A stretch of 64,000 nt of DNA from Himantopus leucocephalus (taxonomy: Eukaryota > Chordata > Aves > Charadriiformes > Recurvirostridae), in assembly GCA_003993805.1 (NCBI GenBank), contig RSEF01000002.1:11477168-11541167 (forward strand), written 5' to 3'. The position numbers were made by a program, and so were the translations under genes. A model generated the notes under the pieces. It was not told the origin of the DNA and searched no databases. It saw nothing but the letters and a program-made list of their open reading frames with translations. This document shows positions 39,501 to 51,500 of this stretch, one piece after another; the stretch's first letter is position 1; the number at the start of each line of letters is the position of its first letter.

Positions 39501-42500
39501 CAAGAAAAGAAGTTTAGCACGTACTGGTGGTGTAGCTGCATTCCCTATTAAATCCCAGTAGCCAAACTTTGAAACGTAGGCAGCTTTCTCAACTCTACAG
39601 CTCTAGTTAGAGATTTTTTTAAGAAAAAAGACTAATTCTTAGGATCGAGTGAAGAAATTTCTAAAAATTATACTGTCTTATACTATACTATGTAAATACT
39701 AGAGATTCAGTGCATATCATCATTGCTTATAGCTTTGTAACAGTGCAATGATTCTTAAACATCTTCTGCCTCTCCCCTTCAGTGAGACATTTTGGTGGGA
39801 GAGAAACTCTGTGTCTGCCCTACATTGGGTCACTCATTTATGTTTTCCCGCTCAGCTTGGCTGCAAACCACCAGAAGGTGCAAAAGTAGCTTTCACGCCC
39901 AAGGGCAGCATTTTTCTCCCATCCACTCGATTTTCAGGCTTTTTGCCCAGGCTGGCTCTACTGCCATGTTCTCCTCTGCCCTTCCCAGCAAGGCTCGAAG
40001 GCAGCAGAAAGCAGCAGGAAGGCTCTGTACTCACTTTGTAAGAGATTGTTTTCACTCACAGCAAAGAATGGCGGGAGCGCTACAGAGAAACAGGACTTGC
40101 CCTTTCTAGAGCTCTGCCATCCGGGAGCACCTTATGATTATTGTGAATTTGGAGGTTTACTAACATTGTCCTAAGAAGGCTGTAAGGAGCCGTGGGTTTC
40201 TTTGCCAGCATCACCTGGGTAGTCCAGAGGCATTGTTTTTCAAGGGTCTGATGGGCCCTGTGCTCTGCCTTTTTACCTCACCTGCCAGACCAGCCTTGAT
40301 AGTGATGCTGCTCACTCAAGAGGGAAAGCGAGGAAGTTTGCAATCGTGTCTGCTGTCTGTGTTTGTCAGTGGCAGAAGGGAAGTCTCTTGGGGAAGAGTG
40401 GGAACAATTGAATTATTTTATGCTGAGGCACAGTAAAACTCATTTTAAAAAATTATTGCCTGATGTCCATAATTTATTCACAGTACTAGTCCCAGTAGAG
40501 TTAATAAGACTATTACGCACTTAAAATTAAGTATGCACATAGGAGTCAGTAACATCAGAATCTAATATTTTACTTCTATTTTTTTTAATCTCTTTGTGGC
40601 AAAATATCTTTTATTATTTCAGAGTTGTTAGAGGTTTAACAGCGTGTTCCCAAATGGGTTGTGAGCTTAGCAGAAACTTTTTAAAAGGGAGTCCAAGTTT
40701 TTGAGCGTTAACAAGGCCCTCACAGCAAACCTCCAGGAAAAGCCGTTTCTATGTTTAGTGTGCTGCCGTGATAACTCTGTAGGGATCTGAGGCGGAAAGC
40801 ACAGAGTGGGAGAGGTTTAACAGAATTGGAAACTGAGAAATTGCGCCTTCTGGATTGTGATGTGCTAAAAAATCCGATGAGGTTAAAGGAAATAGGTGGA
40901 GAAGGGAACTGGAAGAATATGCTAGTGAAAATACGAACAAGGTGGGAAGCACAGATGCTGAAAGCAAAGAGGAAAGAGATCGTCAGATTTATGAATGTTG
41001 ATTCATTTCCAGTAGTCACTTCATTGACTATTGAATGTATAGCTTTATTATATGTGATTTCTGCTAGGCCTGGAGTTCAGCAACACTTCATTGAGGCATG
41101 TCTTAATAACGGGAAAGGAGCAAAAGCCGACAGAATCTCTGGGCAGCTGGACAGCTCTGACATACTCTTTCCCTGCCCTGGAGGTTTATTGCTACTGTTA
41201 TCCAAATCAAATTCTTTTAAAACTAACCTTAAATTCAAATAAAGTATTTCCTGACCTTTGTTATATCGTCTTTCTTACCACTGCATATGGCTGAGGTCTT
41301 TTCAGTTGTCTCTTTTTTAAGACTAAATCTATTTGACAAATGTTGGTAAATAATAAATTAGCTAACTCTGTTAAAGGAGATACCAAGAGGTTGAGATGAT
41401 GACTAGTTCTTCTAAGAGCAGCTACCTGTCTGCAAATGCATATCTAAAGGTTGGAGTATCAGTTGTTTGGAAGAACTCATTTAAAGGCATTTTCTATTTC
41501 TGCCCTAATATGGATTTTACAGAACAGAGGTATATATAAAAAGGCAGAAATATAGGCATTGTTAACAACTGGTTTTTGCAATATTTGATTTTTTTTCTGT
41601 ATGCACAGAGTTATTTTTAAAGCCTTTGCTTCATGCTTCTAAATATCTATGATTTAGCAACGCAAGTGTGGCTTGTGTAGGCATACGCTTTGTAGAGTAG
41701 CATTAATTTCGCCTTGCATGTACACCTTGCAGTGAAGCTCCCGTGTGAAGCTCCCATGGCTTGAGTTTCTGCTGTCCTGTATCTGTGTCCCTGGTTGAAC
41801 AGATGGATGTTGTAGCTTCACTGCTTTTGCTGTGAAGCCAGTAGTGGCCCTACTGCTCTTCAGCTGGTGGGAAGCTCAACAGAAAATGATATAATAAATG
41901 CAGGCATGTATGTACGCCTGTAACACAATAGAGGTTTAAGAGAGCAATACGGTGTAAAACAAGGACAGCGCAAAATTAAAGGTAACACACAAAAGGGTGT
42001 TAGAGCAACAGGCTCTGTCTGGGAGTTTTGTGGCAGTCGAACAAACATTGAAGCGTGGTTCCTGTTACGCATCTTGCAGGAGAGCAGGTCAGGCTGTGGC
42101 TTCCTAGCTGTGCTTGCTCCAGGCAGTGCCCTTTGTAGGGGGCTTTACGTCCTTTTCCTCTCAAAATGACTTGGAAAATCAGTCTGAAAGTGCTGGGTGT
42201 TTGGGTTGTACCTCTTGCTGTTAGTGCAAGGAACTGTTCGCAGTGATGTGCAATGCCTCAGGGCTTAGCCCTGCCCCATCCATCAAGGTTGAGAGACTTC
42301 CCAGAACTGCAGATAAAACACTACCCACTATTCCTGCCTTGACCTCGACAGTCTCAGCTTTTATAGAAGACGTTTTGAGCAAAGAAATAATAAGAAAAAA
42401 AAAAGGAAGATCTTTTTCCATCTCCTTTATGTTTAGGGGCTGAAGTTGCCAAAGCTTTGTTCTTCTCCAAAGGGACCTCTAGCTGAGGTCTCTCTGTGTC

Positions 42501-45500
42501 TCATCCCTCCTTTCCCAAACTGAGCACTGCAGTACTCTGTCTATAAAAAGACCTCAAAACAGTCCAAAAAAGATCTATCATGACTGTTCATAACAGACTG
42601 CGGTTTTATAATCAGTTTAACTGGATCCAGTTCTCCACCCGTCTACTCCTAGCTATGTCTTCCTCTCTTCTGACGTTTCATCTTTACCTTTTACAGGGTT
42701 GGTTTTGGGGCATCTTGTGTTGGGGTTTTTTTCTTTCTGATCACAGAGCTGAGGGGAGGAAAGGGGTAAGAACAGCTCTTTTGACAGAAGTCCAGATTCA
42801 GATTGGTTAAGCAGATTATGAAAAAAGTTTAGGAGTGGGAAATTTAAGTTTTTTGTGGGCTGTTAGAGCTTTTAAGTTATCTCACTTAGGATACAAGAAT
42901 GCCTAGATGTTACCAAATTTTCTTCACCATCTACTGGCTGAGATCATCAGCTATTTTAGGACTTTAAAGTCTCTTTCGTGCTGACCTGCTGAGTACTTTT
43001 CTAAGGTTAAATGATGAATTTCCTTCCAGACCATCATACCACTGAAGGAGAGCTGCCACTTCTGTTCCTTTAGTGGGAAAGTAAGTTATCTAAGAAGGGA
43101 AGAGAGAGGACCAGTAAGCCACACTCAGAGAACGGGTCTGACCTCAGCAGTAATAACATTTTTCATTAAATGATATTTTTTTTTGTTATTAAAATGTTTA
43201 TCAACCACTGTCCATCGAAAATAATTAAAAGATTGCAAATGCAGATTTCAAGCTGAGGCCGGGTTATGAGCTATTTCGATATGACTTTGATTTTAACTGT
43301 TAGCTACTCATGGAATGTGGTTGCTCACTCAGCTCACATGCTTTTGTGTCTGTGCCCCGGCATTTATGATGTTCTTGTGGGAAATCAATATTTTAGATCC
43401 CTCTTGTTGTGAATAAATTTGTGCATGGAATTCCATTTACAAAAGTCTATCAAAAACAAATAAAAGGCACCAACTACATTTGAAGAATTTAATATTTAAG
43501 AAAACATTCATGCACATCTTTTTTTCATTATTTTCCCAGCCGTAAGTCTTGACTAAGATTAAATGTTGGGCCCAATTATCTTCTACAGGATATAAACTTC
43601 ATCTGTTCCAAAAATAACATTAATCTCTGTGACCATTAACCATTCCTTTTAGAAATAAATGTTAATGAAAAGCAAATAAACTCAACCGTGTATTATGCAT
43701 ATTATTTTTATATGTATTTTACAGAGTTCGTTTAGTTGAAAGAGGATCTCCACATAGTTTGCCCCTCATGGAGTCAGGAAAAGTGAGTACTGAAAGAAAG
43801 ATTTAAATGTACTTTTTGTGGTAAATATTTTCCGTAAATTTCCATTTCTGTTAATTTCTATGTGAATATAGTGTGGAGGACGGCTTTAGCAGATGTGCAG
43901 ACTGAAGACCTTTACTGTTAAGATTACAGCACAATGGTGGTAACTGATGTATTACTGCTCTCTCAGAAGCTGTACCTCCCTCTTTTATGCAAAAAGCATT
44001 TCCTTCTTTTATGCAAAAAGAAGGTATTTCATCCTCTGCATCTCGCTCTTGAAACAGCCAACAGATGTGCCACTAGCAAAGGCAGTTTTATTGATGTAGA
44101 CCCACCTCCACTGAGAGCTGGTGTGAGATTACCAGTGCTGTACTCATAGGCTACTGATCACCTGCAGAGGGACCGTGCCTGGTGGGTGGCATCTCTGTGG
44201 GGACAGGGTGAGGACACAGGACTGGCACACAGAGATAGGGGTGCTGCTCTGAGCTCTGTCCCTGCCTGCGGTGTCTGGCCATGCGCCGGTGACCAAGGTC
44301 TACTGCTAAGCATGTTCTGCCTCTGGGAGAAAGGAGAGCGCATCGCTGGTGCACTGAGCCACCGAAGCACCCCCTGCTCACTGACTGCCCTTGGCACTGT
44401 GGATGCTCATCTGAAGCTTTCTAACCATACCTTTGCAAAGACTCATGGACAGAGGATGCTCCCTTTTCTGTTTTAGGATTTAACATCTGCCCACCTCTGT
44501 AGTGGTTGAATGTCCATTACATGAAGTCATTGGCAGGGCCTTATTCTGGGGAGATTGCGTGGTGTCTCTGGCTTTCTTTTTGTTTCAGACCAGAGTTTCA
44601 TGTGGCTAGCGTTTGGGGTTTTTTCTGTTCTGGTATGTACTCTCAGAGAGACTTGGGCCATTTGGTAGGATTTTTGTATTGTAGGTGAGCATTTGATTTC
44701 TGAGGAGTTTTTAATGATGCAACAACTTTCACAAAGAGAAGAGGTTTTGTAGCATTTCCCAGATATCTCAGAATTTATTACATCTATGGGCTATTTCAGT
44801 TTTTTATAAGTCTACTTTAACTTTTTAAGGATTTCTTCTCATTTCTAATGAAGGTTTTTGGGGATGAAGAGTCAGCATATGATTGCATAAGCCAGTATCT
44901 GCTGTCTTACTGCCTCATGTTTTCTTTCAATAGATCCTCCCAGGAGTACGTATCATTATTGCTAATCCGGAAACAAAGGGACCCTTAGGGGATTCTCATC
45001 TTGGTGAGGTGAGTCATGAAAACTTAATCTTTGTGTGCTCTGAACAAAATTGAAGAGATAAAGCTATCATCAGGTATGCCAATGTTTTCCTATAATATGT
45101 CTTATCAAATGCCCGGTTAAGAAAACTGTGAATTCTACAGATCTAGTATGTAAAGTGTGTAGCATGATATTTGTATCATTAAAATTGTTAGTAACATACT
45201 TGATAAACGCTAATAAAAGCTCAAGTTTGTTTACAAAATGAAAAAAATCTGCTCTTTCTAATTGTATTTTCCACTTGATGCTTCACTAATTCTGATGAAA
45301 ACATAAGCGAAAAAATAAGTTTATTGATCAGTCTAATTTCAGCTAAATGGTTTTCTAGTGCTATTCTCTTTCTAATCATTGTGCTTCAACGCACTGAAGT
45401 ACTCTCATTAGCTGAGTTGAGCAAGGCTATATGTTTTTCCAATTTATTTTTCTATTTCTAGAGAGAGAAAAAATGTTATTATCAATGAGCAATTAAAGAT

Positions 45501-48500
45501 CTAATTGACAAAATGAAGAATTTGCTTAGTCATAACTAAAACTACAGTCTTATTTGTGAGATTCATCTGTAAGATTTCATTACTATGAAATCCTTCTCCA
45601 TAGGTGAAAGTCCCTGCCATCACCCTTTAAAATAATCTGTCTGTCTGTCTGTCTGGTGTTCGTGGAGATGCCCTGATGGAGTAAATACGCTGAACCAGGA
45701 GGGGAGGACTGTAGAAAGACCACTGTGGTCTATAGGCTCTTCTGAAAATCGCCATAACCAAGCAGACCTCAGGGCTAGCTGAGCTGTTCAAGAAGGCTGT
45801 GCAGGTCTTTGGCTAAGCGGGGGCCAGAGGGCTGCAGGGCAGGTGTTCCCGCAGCCGTGAGTCCAGCGTCCCTCTCCCCCAGGCACAGCTCAGATCCGCA
45901 CTCCAACGGGGTTAGATCGGGGTCTCTGCCTAAAACTGGGCCAGTTATGGGTTCAGAAACAGTGTTAAAAGGCATTATAGTATTATCTAGCTATGATTAA
46001 AAATATTTGCATCAAGAATTTTCAATAATGCTTCATTCTGGAAAGCTGCTTTAATTAATACCAGTATAATTGCTTTTAACTTAGATATGGGTTCACAGCA
46101 CTCACAATGCCAGTGGGTATTTTACCATCTACGGAGATGAATCTTTGCAATCAGATCATTTTAATTCGAGACTCAGCTTTGGAGACACACAGACTATTTG
46201 GGCTCGAACCGGCTATCTGGGGTTCCTGAGAAGAACAGAACTCACAGATGCAAATGGAGGTAAGAGGTTTCTTGTCATCTAGGTCTATGCACGTAATTTG
46301 GATTATTTGGAGGCTGAAGCCATGTCTCTTGGGCTGCAGTACCTGATGTGCTCAATCTGTGAAACCTGTAGACCTGCAAAAAGGCCTTAGTTAAAATAAT
46401 CAGAAAATAAAACAGAGGGCAAGATTCCCCTGTTGAAACAGCTGTTTTTCCTTTGCTGTACCTCAGATGCTATAAATCCCCTCCAACAGTGACTTTTTGG
46501 CACTGTCAATGTGCCAAGTGCTTCAGCTTGAAAAATATGAAATGCAGCTTAAAATGCCATCATTTGCTATCGCAGTCGTATCCACGGGAATGCATTTGTG
46601 CAGATAGAAAAAGCCTTGTTGTGAGTCTGAGCCCTGTGCCTCCTGTGACGACCATCTTCTTTGATAATTCCTCTGTTATAAACTTATTTACAGAAGCTGT
46701 CCATTTCTCAGATTTCCCTGTTTTTAACCCGGTGGGGAAGGTTACTGAAATGTAATACAAGCAGTAGCCTGCAGGAGAAGCTGCAGGGTGTTTGGGTTTC
46801 TGTCGGCAAGGTACAGGATTTTGTTACTTGTTTTTATGACATCCCTTATCTCACATACACATGTAAGCAAGCCAGCACTGCCAGGCACACAAAGTCTCTG
46901 CTTGGGGAAACATTACGTTCCTGTGACTTTTGCAGAGCACAGTGCCACGAGCGGCAGCAGGCTGAGGTGGCAGTCGAGGCTGTTGGCAAAGTATGGTTTC
47001 TAGCAATGCTGCGAGCACCTCCAGGAGCGGTCCCAGGGCCCTGGTGTCAATGCAGTTAGAATAGCCGCTATTCAGCCAAAGAGTGAATTCATAAAATCTG
47101 AAAGCATTTTAGTAAACACTGTGGATTACAACTGCTGCCCGTGTCCTTATGTTAGCATCTTCCTGAAGAGATGTACGTTTGGTTGCGCAGGCTTTTTTGA
47201 TTTCATAATGATAGCCCAGCCTTGAGAAAATTCAGGATTCTCTGAGGATATTGCAACTTAAGCATCCAAATGGCTTAAATCTTCTCCTGACAGAGTTGCT
47301 AAGTCTCTGTTCTCCCTCCACTTCTAGCTCCCAGTGCAGAAAGTTCTCTGCTCTTTATTGCTGGTAGAGGTTATATTGCCATTACATTACCACTGTGCAA
47401 CTATCTAAATTAATGTAAAAAGAGCCAGTTATCTGCTTCCAAGTCTATTAGCGAATATTATTTCTTTATGGATAACATGCAGTCATTTATTATCAGCTGA
47501 ATATCTTTTAAAAAGTGTCATTTCAGCCTCATTTATTTCTGTAGTCAGTAAAAATTTGTACTATAAGAGCATTACGCTCCAGAGCTTACCATTTGTCTGA
47601 ATGAGCAATTTGCTATCTGGCACATAGCACATATTTCTAGTTTATTGATAAACACCTTTGTGGTACCTTAAGCATCAGTACTGAACGTCTCAAAGCTACT
47701 GGAAGAACGTCATCCATTCTGTTAGGGCGAAATCCATCCTTTCCTCTTTCAAAAGAAAGAGAGAGAAACAAGGAGCCTATTGTCTATTTGGGGGCCCTTA
47801 AAAAAGAATGAGTCTGTTCTGCATCCACCTGAAAGAAAAACAGGAATTTATCTCACTGTCTTTGGATAAAGACTTCCACCTTTCTCTTCTTCAAATGGGA
47901 ATAGTGTTTCTGCCTTCCTTTCTTCTGTTTTCTGCTCTGCATTGCCCTTCAGTAATGGAAAGCTCTCATTAGTTTGGAAATCACTTTGGGGTTTCAGAAA
48001 TTTGAGGATAACTTACAAATCTTATACTTATTTTACTTATTTATTAATGTGAACATTTTTATAATTTAATATACTGGAGAACAGAATCATTAATATATTT
48101 TTTTCCTTACAACCAGAACGCCATGATGCACTTTATGTTGTGGGTGCATTAGATGAAGCCATGGAGTTACGAGGGATGAGATACCATCCGATCGATATTG
48201 AAACCTCCGTAATTAGAGCACACAAGAGCATCACAGAATGGTAAGGATTATATAACACCAGGGCCCTTATATAAAGCTGAAATATCTATAATGTCTGAGG
48301 TTTTTTCTTGGATATTGCAATTGATTCAGGAAATGGCCTGTCAGGATGGTCACAAGATTTATAACCCAGCCGTAAATACGTCCTTGGGATGAAACTTTTC
48401 ACAAACAGATTTAATCAGAAAGGACTGTTTTCTGCTAAGATCATTCAATATGTTTCTTTTTTTTTTTGTTTGGTTTTAAGTACAAGTGAAGGATCAAACT

Positions 48501-51500
48501 TTTAATTTGAGAAAGCCAAGCAGCTCTCGTGTAGGTCAGTAGCTGTTTCTTGGAGTTTTGAGATTCATATTCTAACCAAGAAAAGCAAACTGGTATGAGT
48601 TCAAGCTTTAGGAGTGTTGTTCTTAGAAGGAGTAAGCAGGCAAACATTTCAAATAAATGAACACACTAATAATCTTTATTAGTGAACACACTGTTACTTT
48701 TGAATTGGTTATTAATAAATCAAGCAGTGATCAAATCAAGGCCACAATGGAAATTGAAGCAGTAAATCAATGAGTTAATAATGGTGTTGTCTTAATCAAT
48801 GTATCGCATCATCAAATGCACACAGCAGGTAATCATTTCTTGAGGCCGACATGAGAACAAATTGCTTTTCATTATTCTTGCATCAGAAGACTTAAGTCAG
48901 GTAGTTGTTTTGTTTTGATATAACCTCAGCTTAGCTCTTCTCCTTTCAACCAAAACGAACCTGTCACAACAGCCAGGGCAATTCAGCCGGTATAAGACGT
49001 GACTCTCCATTTTTCCTTTCAATCCTGGCTGCAAAGGTGTGGCCTGGAGCAGTAAACTTCATAATGAAGCACAGCGACCGGACTGGTTTCTTCAGTCAAA
49101 ACACCTTGCTTTTTTCTTAAATATCTGTTAAAATTAAGGCAGTTAATTGCTTGGCTGACTGTAACTGAGGTTTACCCTTATTGCCTCCTCCCTAGAGCTT
49201 CACCACAGCTGGTACAGTCGTGCGCCAGCTAGCCATTACGCGGGGTGGCAGATTCTGTGTCCTCATATAGCCCAGTGTGAACACTTTAAGGATGCTGTGA
49301 AATTCTCCTTGAAAACGTGTCAGATCAGTATCAGCAGTGGATGGAAACTTTTCAGATCAAGCTATTTAGGGACAGCTCTATTATAAGATGACCACAGATT
49401 CATAAATCGATGTGCTCAGCAGTACCTGTTTGTCAGAGATCTATGTGTCCTCAAAGTGTGAGCTCATGGGCAGTGAATGAAGTAGCCATATCACACTGCA
49501 GAAATGGTCATCATGGGTTTCAGCGGCCAAAAATGTTTAAATTATGTTCCTTTTTTTCAAGACCACAAGAATTTCCATTATCATGGAAAACCTGAGTGGG
49601 ACGGTGGGAACTAAAAAAGGGTTGGGGTAAGCTGGGAGGACCAAAGAAAAAGGCCACTGAATTTCTGCAAGAAGGTAGATGTACATGCAAATAATTCTTG
49701 GTGCCTTAACTCTTCCCGGTAGATAATGTACAAGGCACATGAGTGAGATTTCAGAAAACATGTTGTACTATTACTACCCTTTGCTCGAAGGCCAAAATTC
49801 AAAGTCTTCTGGGTTGTTTTTTCCTCAAAGAAGAAAGATTGCTGATGAGTTAGGTGTTTCTCTGATGTAGTCCCTGCAGAAAATGGACACACAGTAGTTG
49901 AGTGACAACATCTGGTTTGCTCGCAGTTCCCAACCTCTTCCTAACCGGTGCTCTGCCTAATAGCTCTCTCAAGCCACCGTCATGGAGTTTTCATTCATAG
50001 TCCTGGTCCTGACTGTCCTTGACTTTTCTTGCTTAACTTCCCTTTCAGCTTCTCCTAGAGGTCCTCCTCTTGTTGTGAAACACCACTTTACAAAACAATA
50101 CCCAGTTAAACCTTTTACATATACTTCGTATACGCCTTTCTTTGGATGGGGTCATGAGCCTCTCTTCTTGTTGGAGGCCGCTGTTGTTTCGGTTACAATG
50201 ACCCATTAAGGATTTAACTGCATCGATACCTATTGCAAACAAAAGGTACTGGGTATGTCCAGTCGATAAATTGTAAAAATAGCCTCAGCTTCCAAGAAAC
50301 ACATGCTCATTTTGTAACATTTAACACTACTGAGGAAAGCGGTGACTTGTTGACTAACGTGAACCTGCTGTGCAACTTCTGTCATTGAGGATCAGATCTA
50401 AAAGGTCATTTAACATTATTCTTGTCTCTTAAGAAGTTTTAGCACAAAATCAACAACCTCTGACTCTGGACCTCCTGTGTCTCAATACTTAACAAGCAAA
50501 AGAGTGGCACAGTCTGTTTTTATTGTGATGCGTAATTACACCAAGCATTTTTGAAAGTGTTTTTAATACTGCAAAATATCTTGAGAAATAATGTATGTGT
50601 ATGTGTTTTAATTAAAACGCATTGTTGACTCATTTAAACTTCAAACCCTTGAAAGAGGAACAGAGCGTAGCTTCCTGGAATTTGCTAAGAAGTGGTTTTC
50701 TCTCTCTGCATAATGACAAATAGGTAAAGCTACACAAGGTATTTGCAGAAGAAAATCATTATGGGCCTCTTTTTCTGGAGGTGTTTCAACAACCTCCTTG
50801 CTTTTCCTGAAGCGTTTGGTGGGTTGTAAGGAGCAGGAGGGGCCGTTCCCAGCTCAGTGCATTGGCTGTGTTGCATCTATTGGGTGTGACTCCATAATTT
50901 GCTGAGAAAGTACAGCCTTCCTGGGTCCCTAGTTTTTAGTTTGTTTCTTTTTTTTTTTTTTTTTAATTCATGAGGACTAGAAAGTTAATGTATTCATAAG
51001 TGATACATGCTGGCCAATATGTCTTCATCTCAACTGGTGAGAATATAAAGGGCAAAATTTTCTTTTACTTACAGTGATGACCAGTGAGTTAGAATCATGA
51101 CATACGAAATGAGTTCTAAATTAAATTGAAACCCTCTTAGGAGTGTCAGTGGCTCTAGGACTTAACAGAAGCTTCATGAAGGTTTTGGGAATCAGTCGTC
51201 CGAACTCAGACAAACTATCTTGCCCTAAGCCATGTTTTAGGGACCTGCTCCTGAATCTTGCCATTAATTGCTTTCCCAAGCAGCAAGCTAACATTAAGTT
51301 TAAGGCATGGTTTCAAGTGTTAACTTATATTTTAATAAAACCTCCCCAGGCTTTTTTTGTTAAAATATATATAATACTAATTTAGATGTTTGTACAGCAA
51401 CCCATAAAATTCTAGGACCTCTCTGGAGATGGTCACCTGTGCAGACTAAGACTTCATTTTGTTAATACTCAGCATCAATCAAAACTTACTAGAATGTCTG

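Larger units (their letters stand above)
26428..43724 (+). other. DIP2C: DIP2C intron, 17.3 kb
   Basis: The largest intron in the window. It contains an AT-rich low-complexity stretch (28,886-28,922), a doubtful CR1-like scrap (about 39,018-39,066) and scattered short open frames. A serine- and acid-rich open frame near 32,260-32,430 is noted under findings. I see no recognisable gene, RNA gene or intact mobile element. Confidence 0.85.

Noticed and set aside
40826..41242. Plus-strand open frame of 138 codons in the 17-kb intron
   Set aside because: Its text is unremarkable, no family is recognised, and by a rough estimate one or so frames of this length is expected by chance in 64 kb of this composition.
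49982..50209. Possible extra exon after the acceptor-like ccctttcag at about 50,048
   Set aside because: The acceptor is good, but no acceptable donor follows in a sensible frame, and the DIP2C coding sequence is complete without it.
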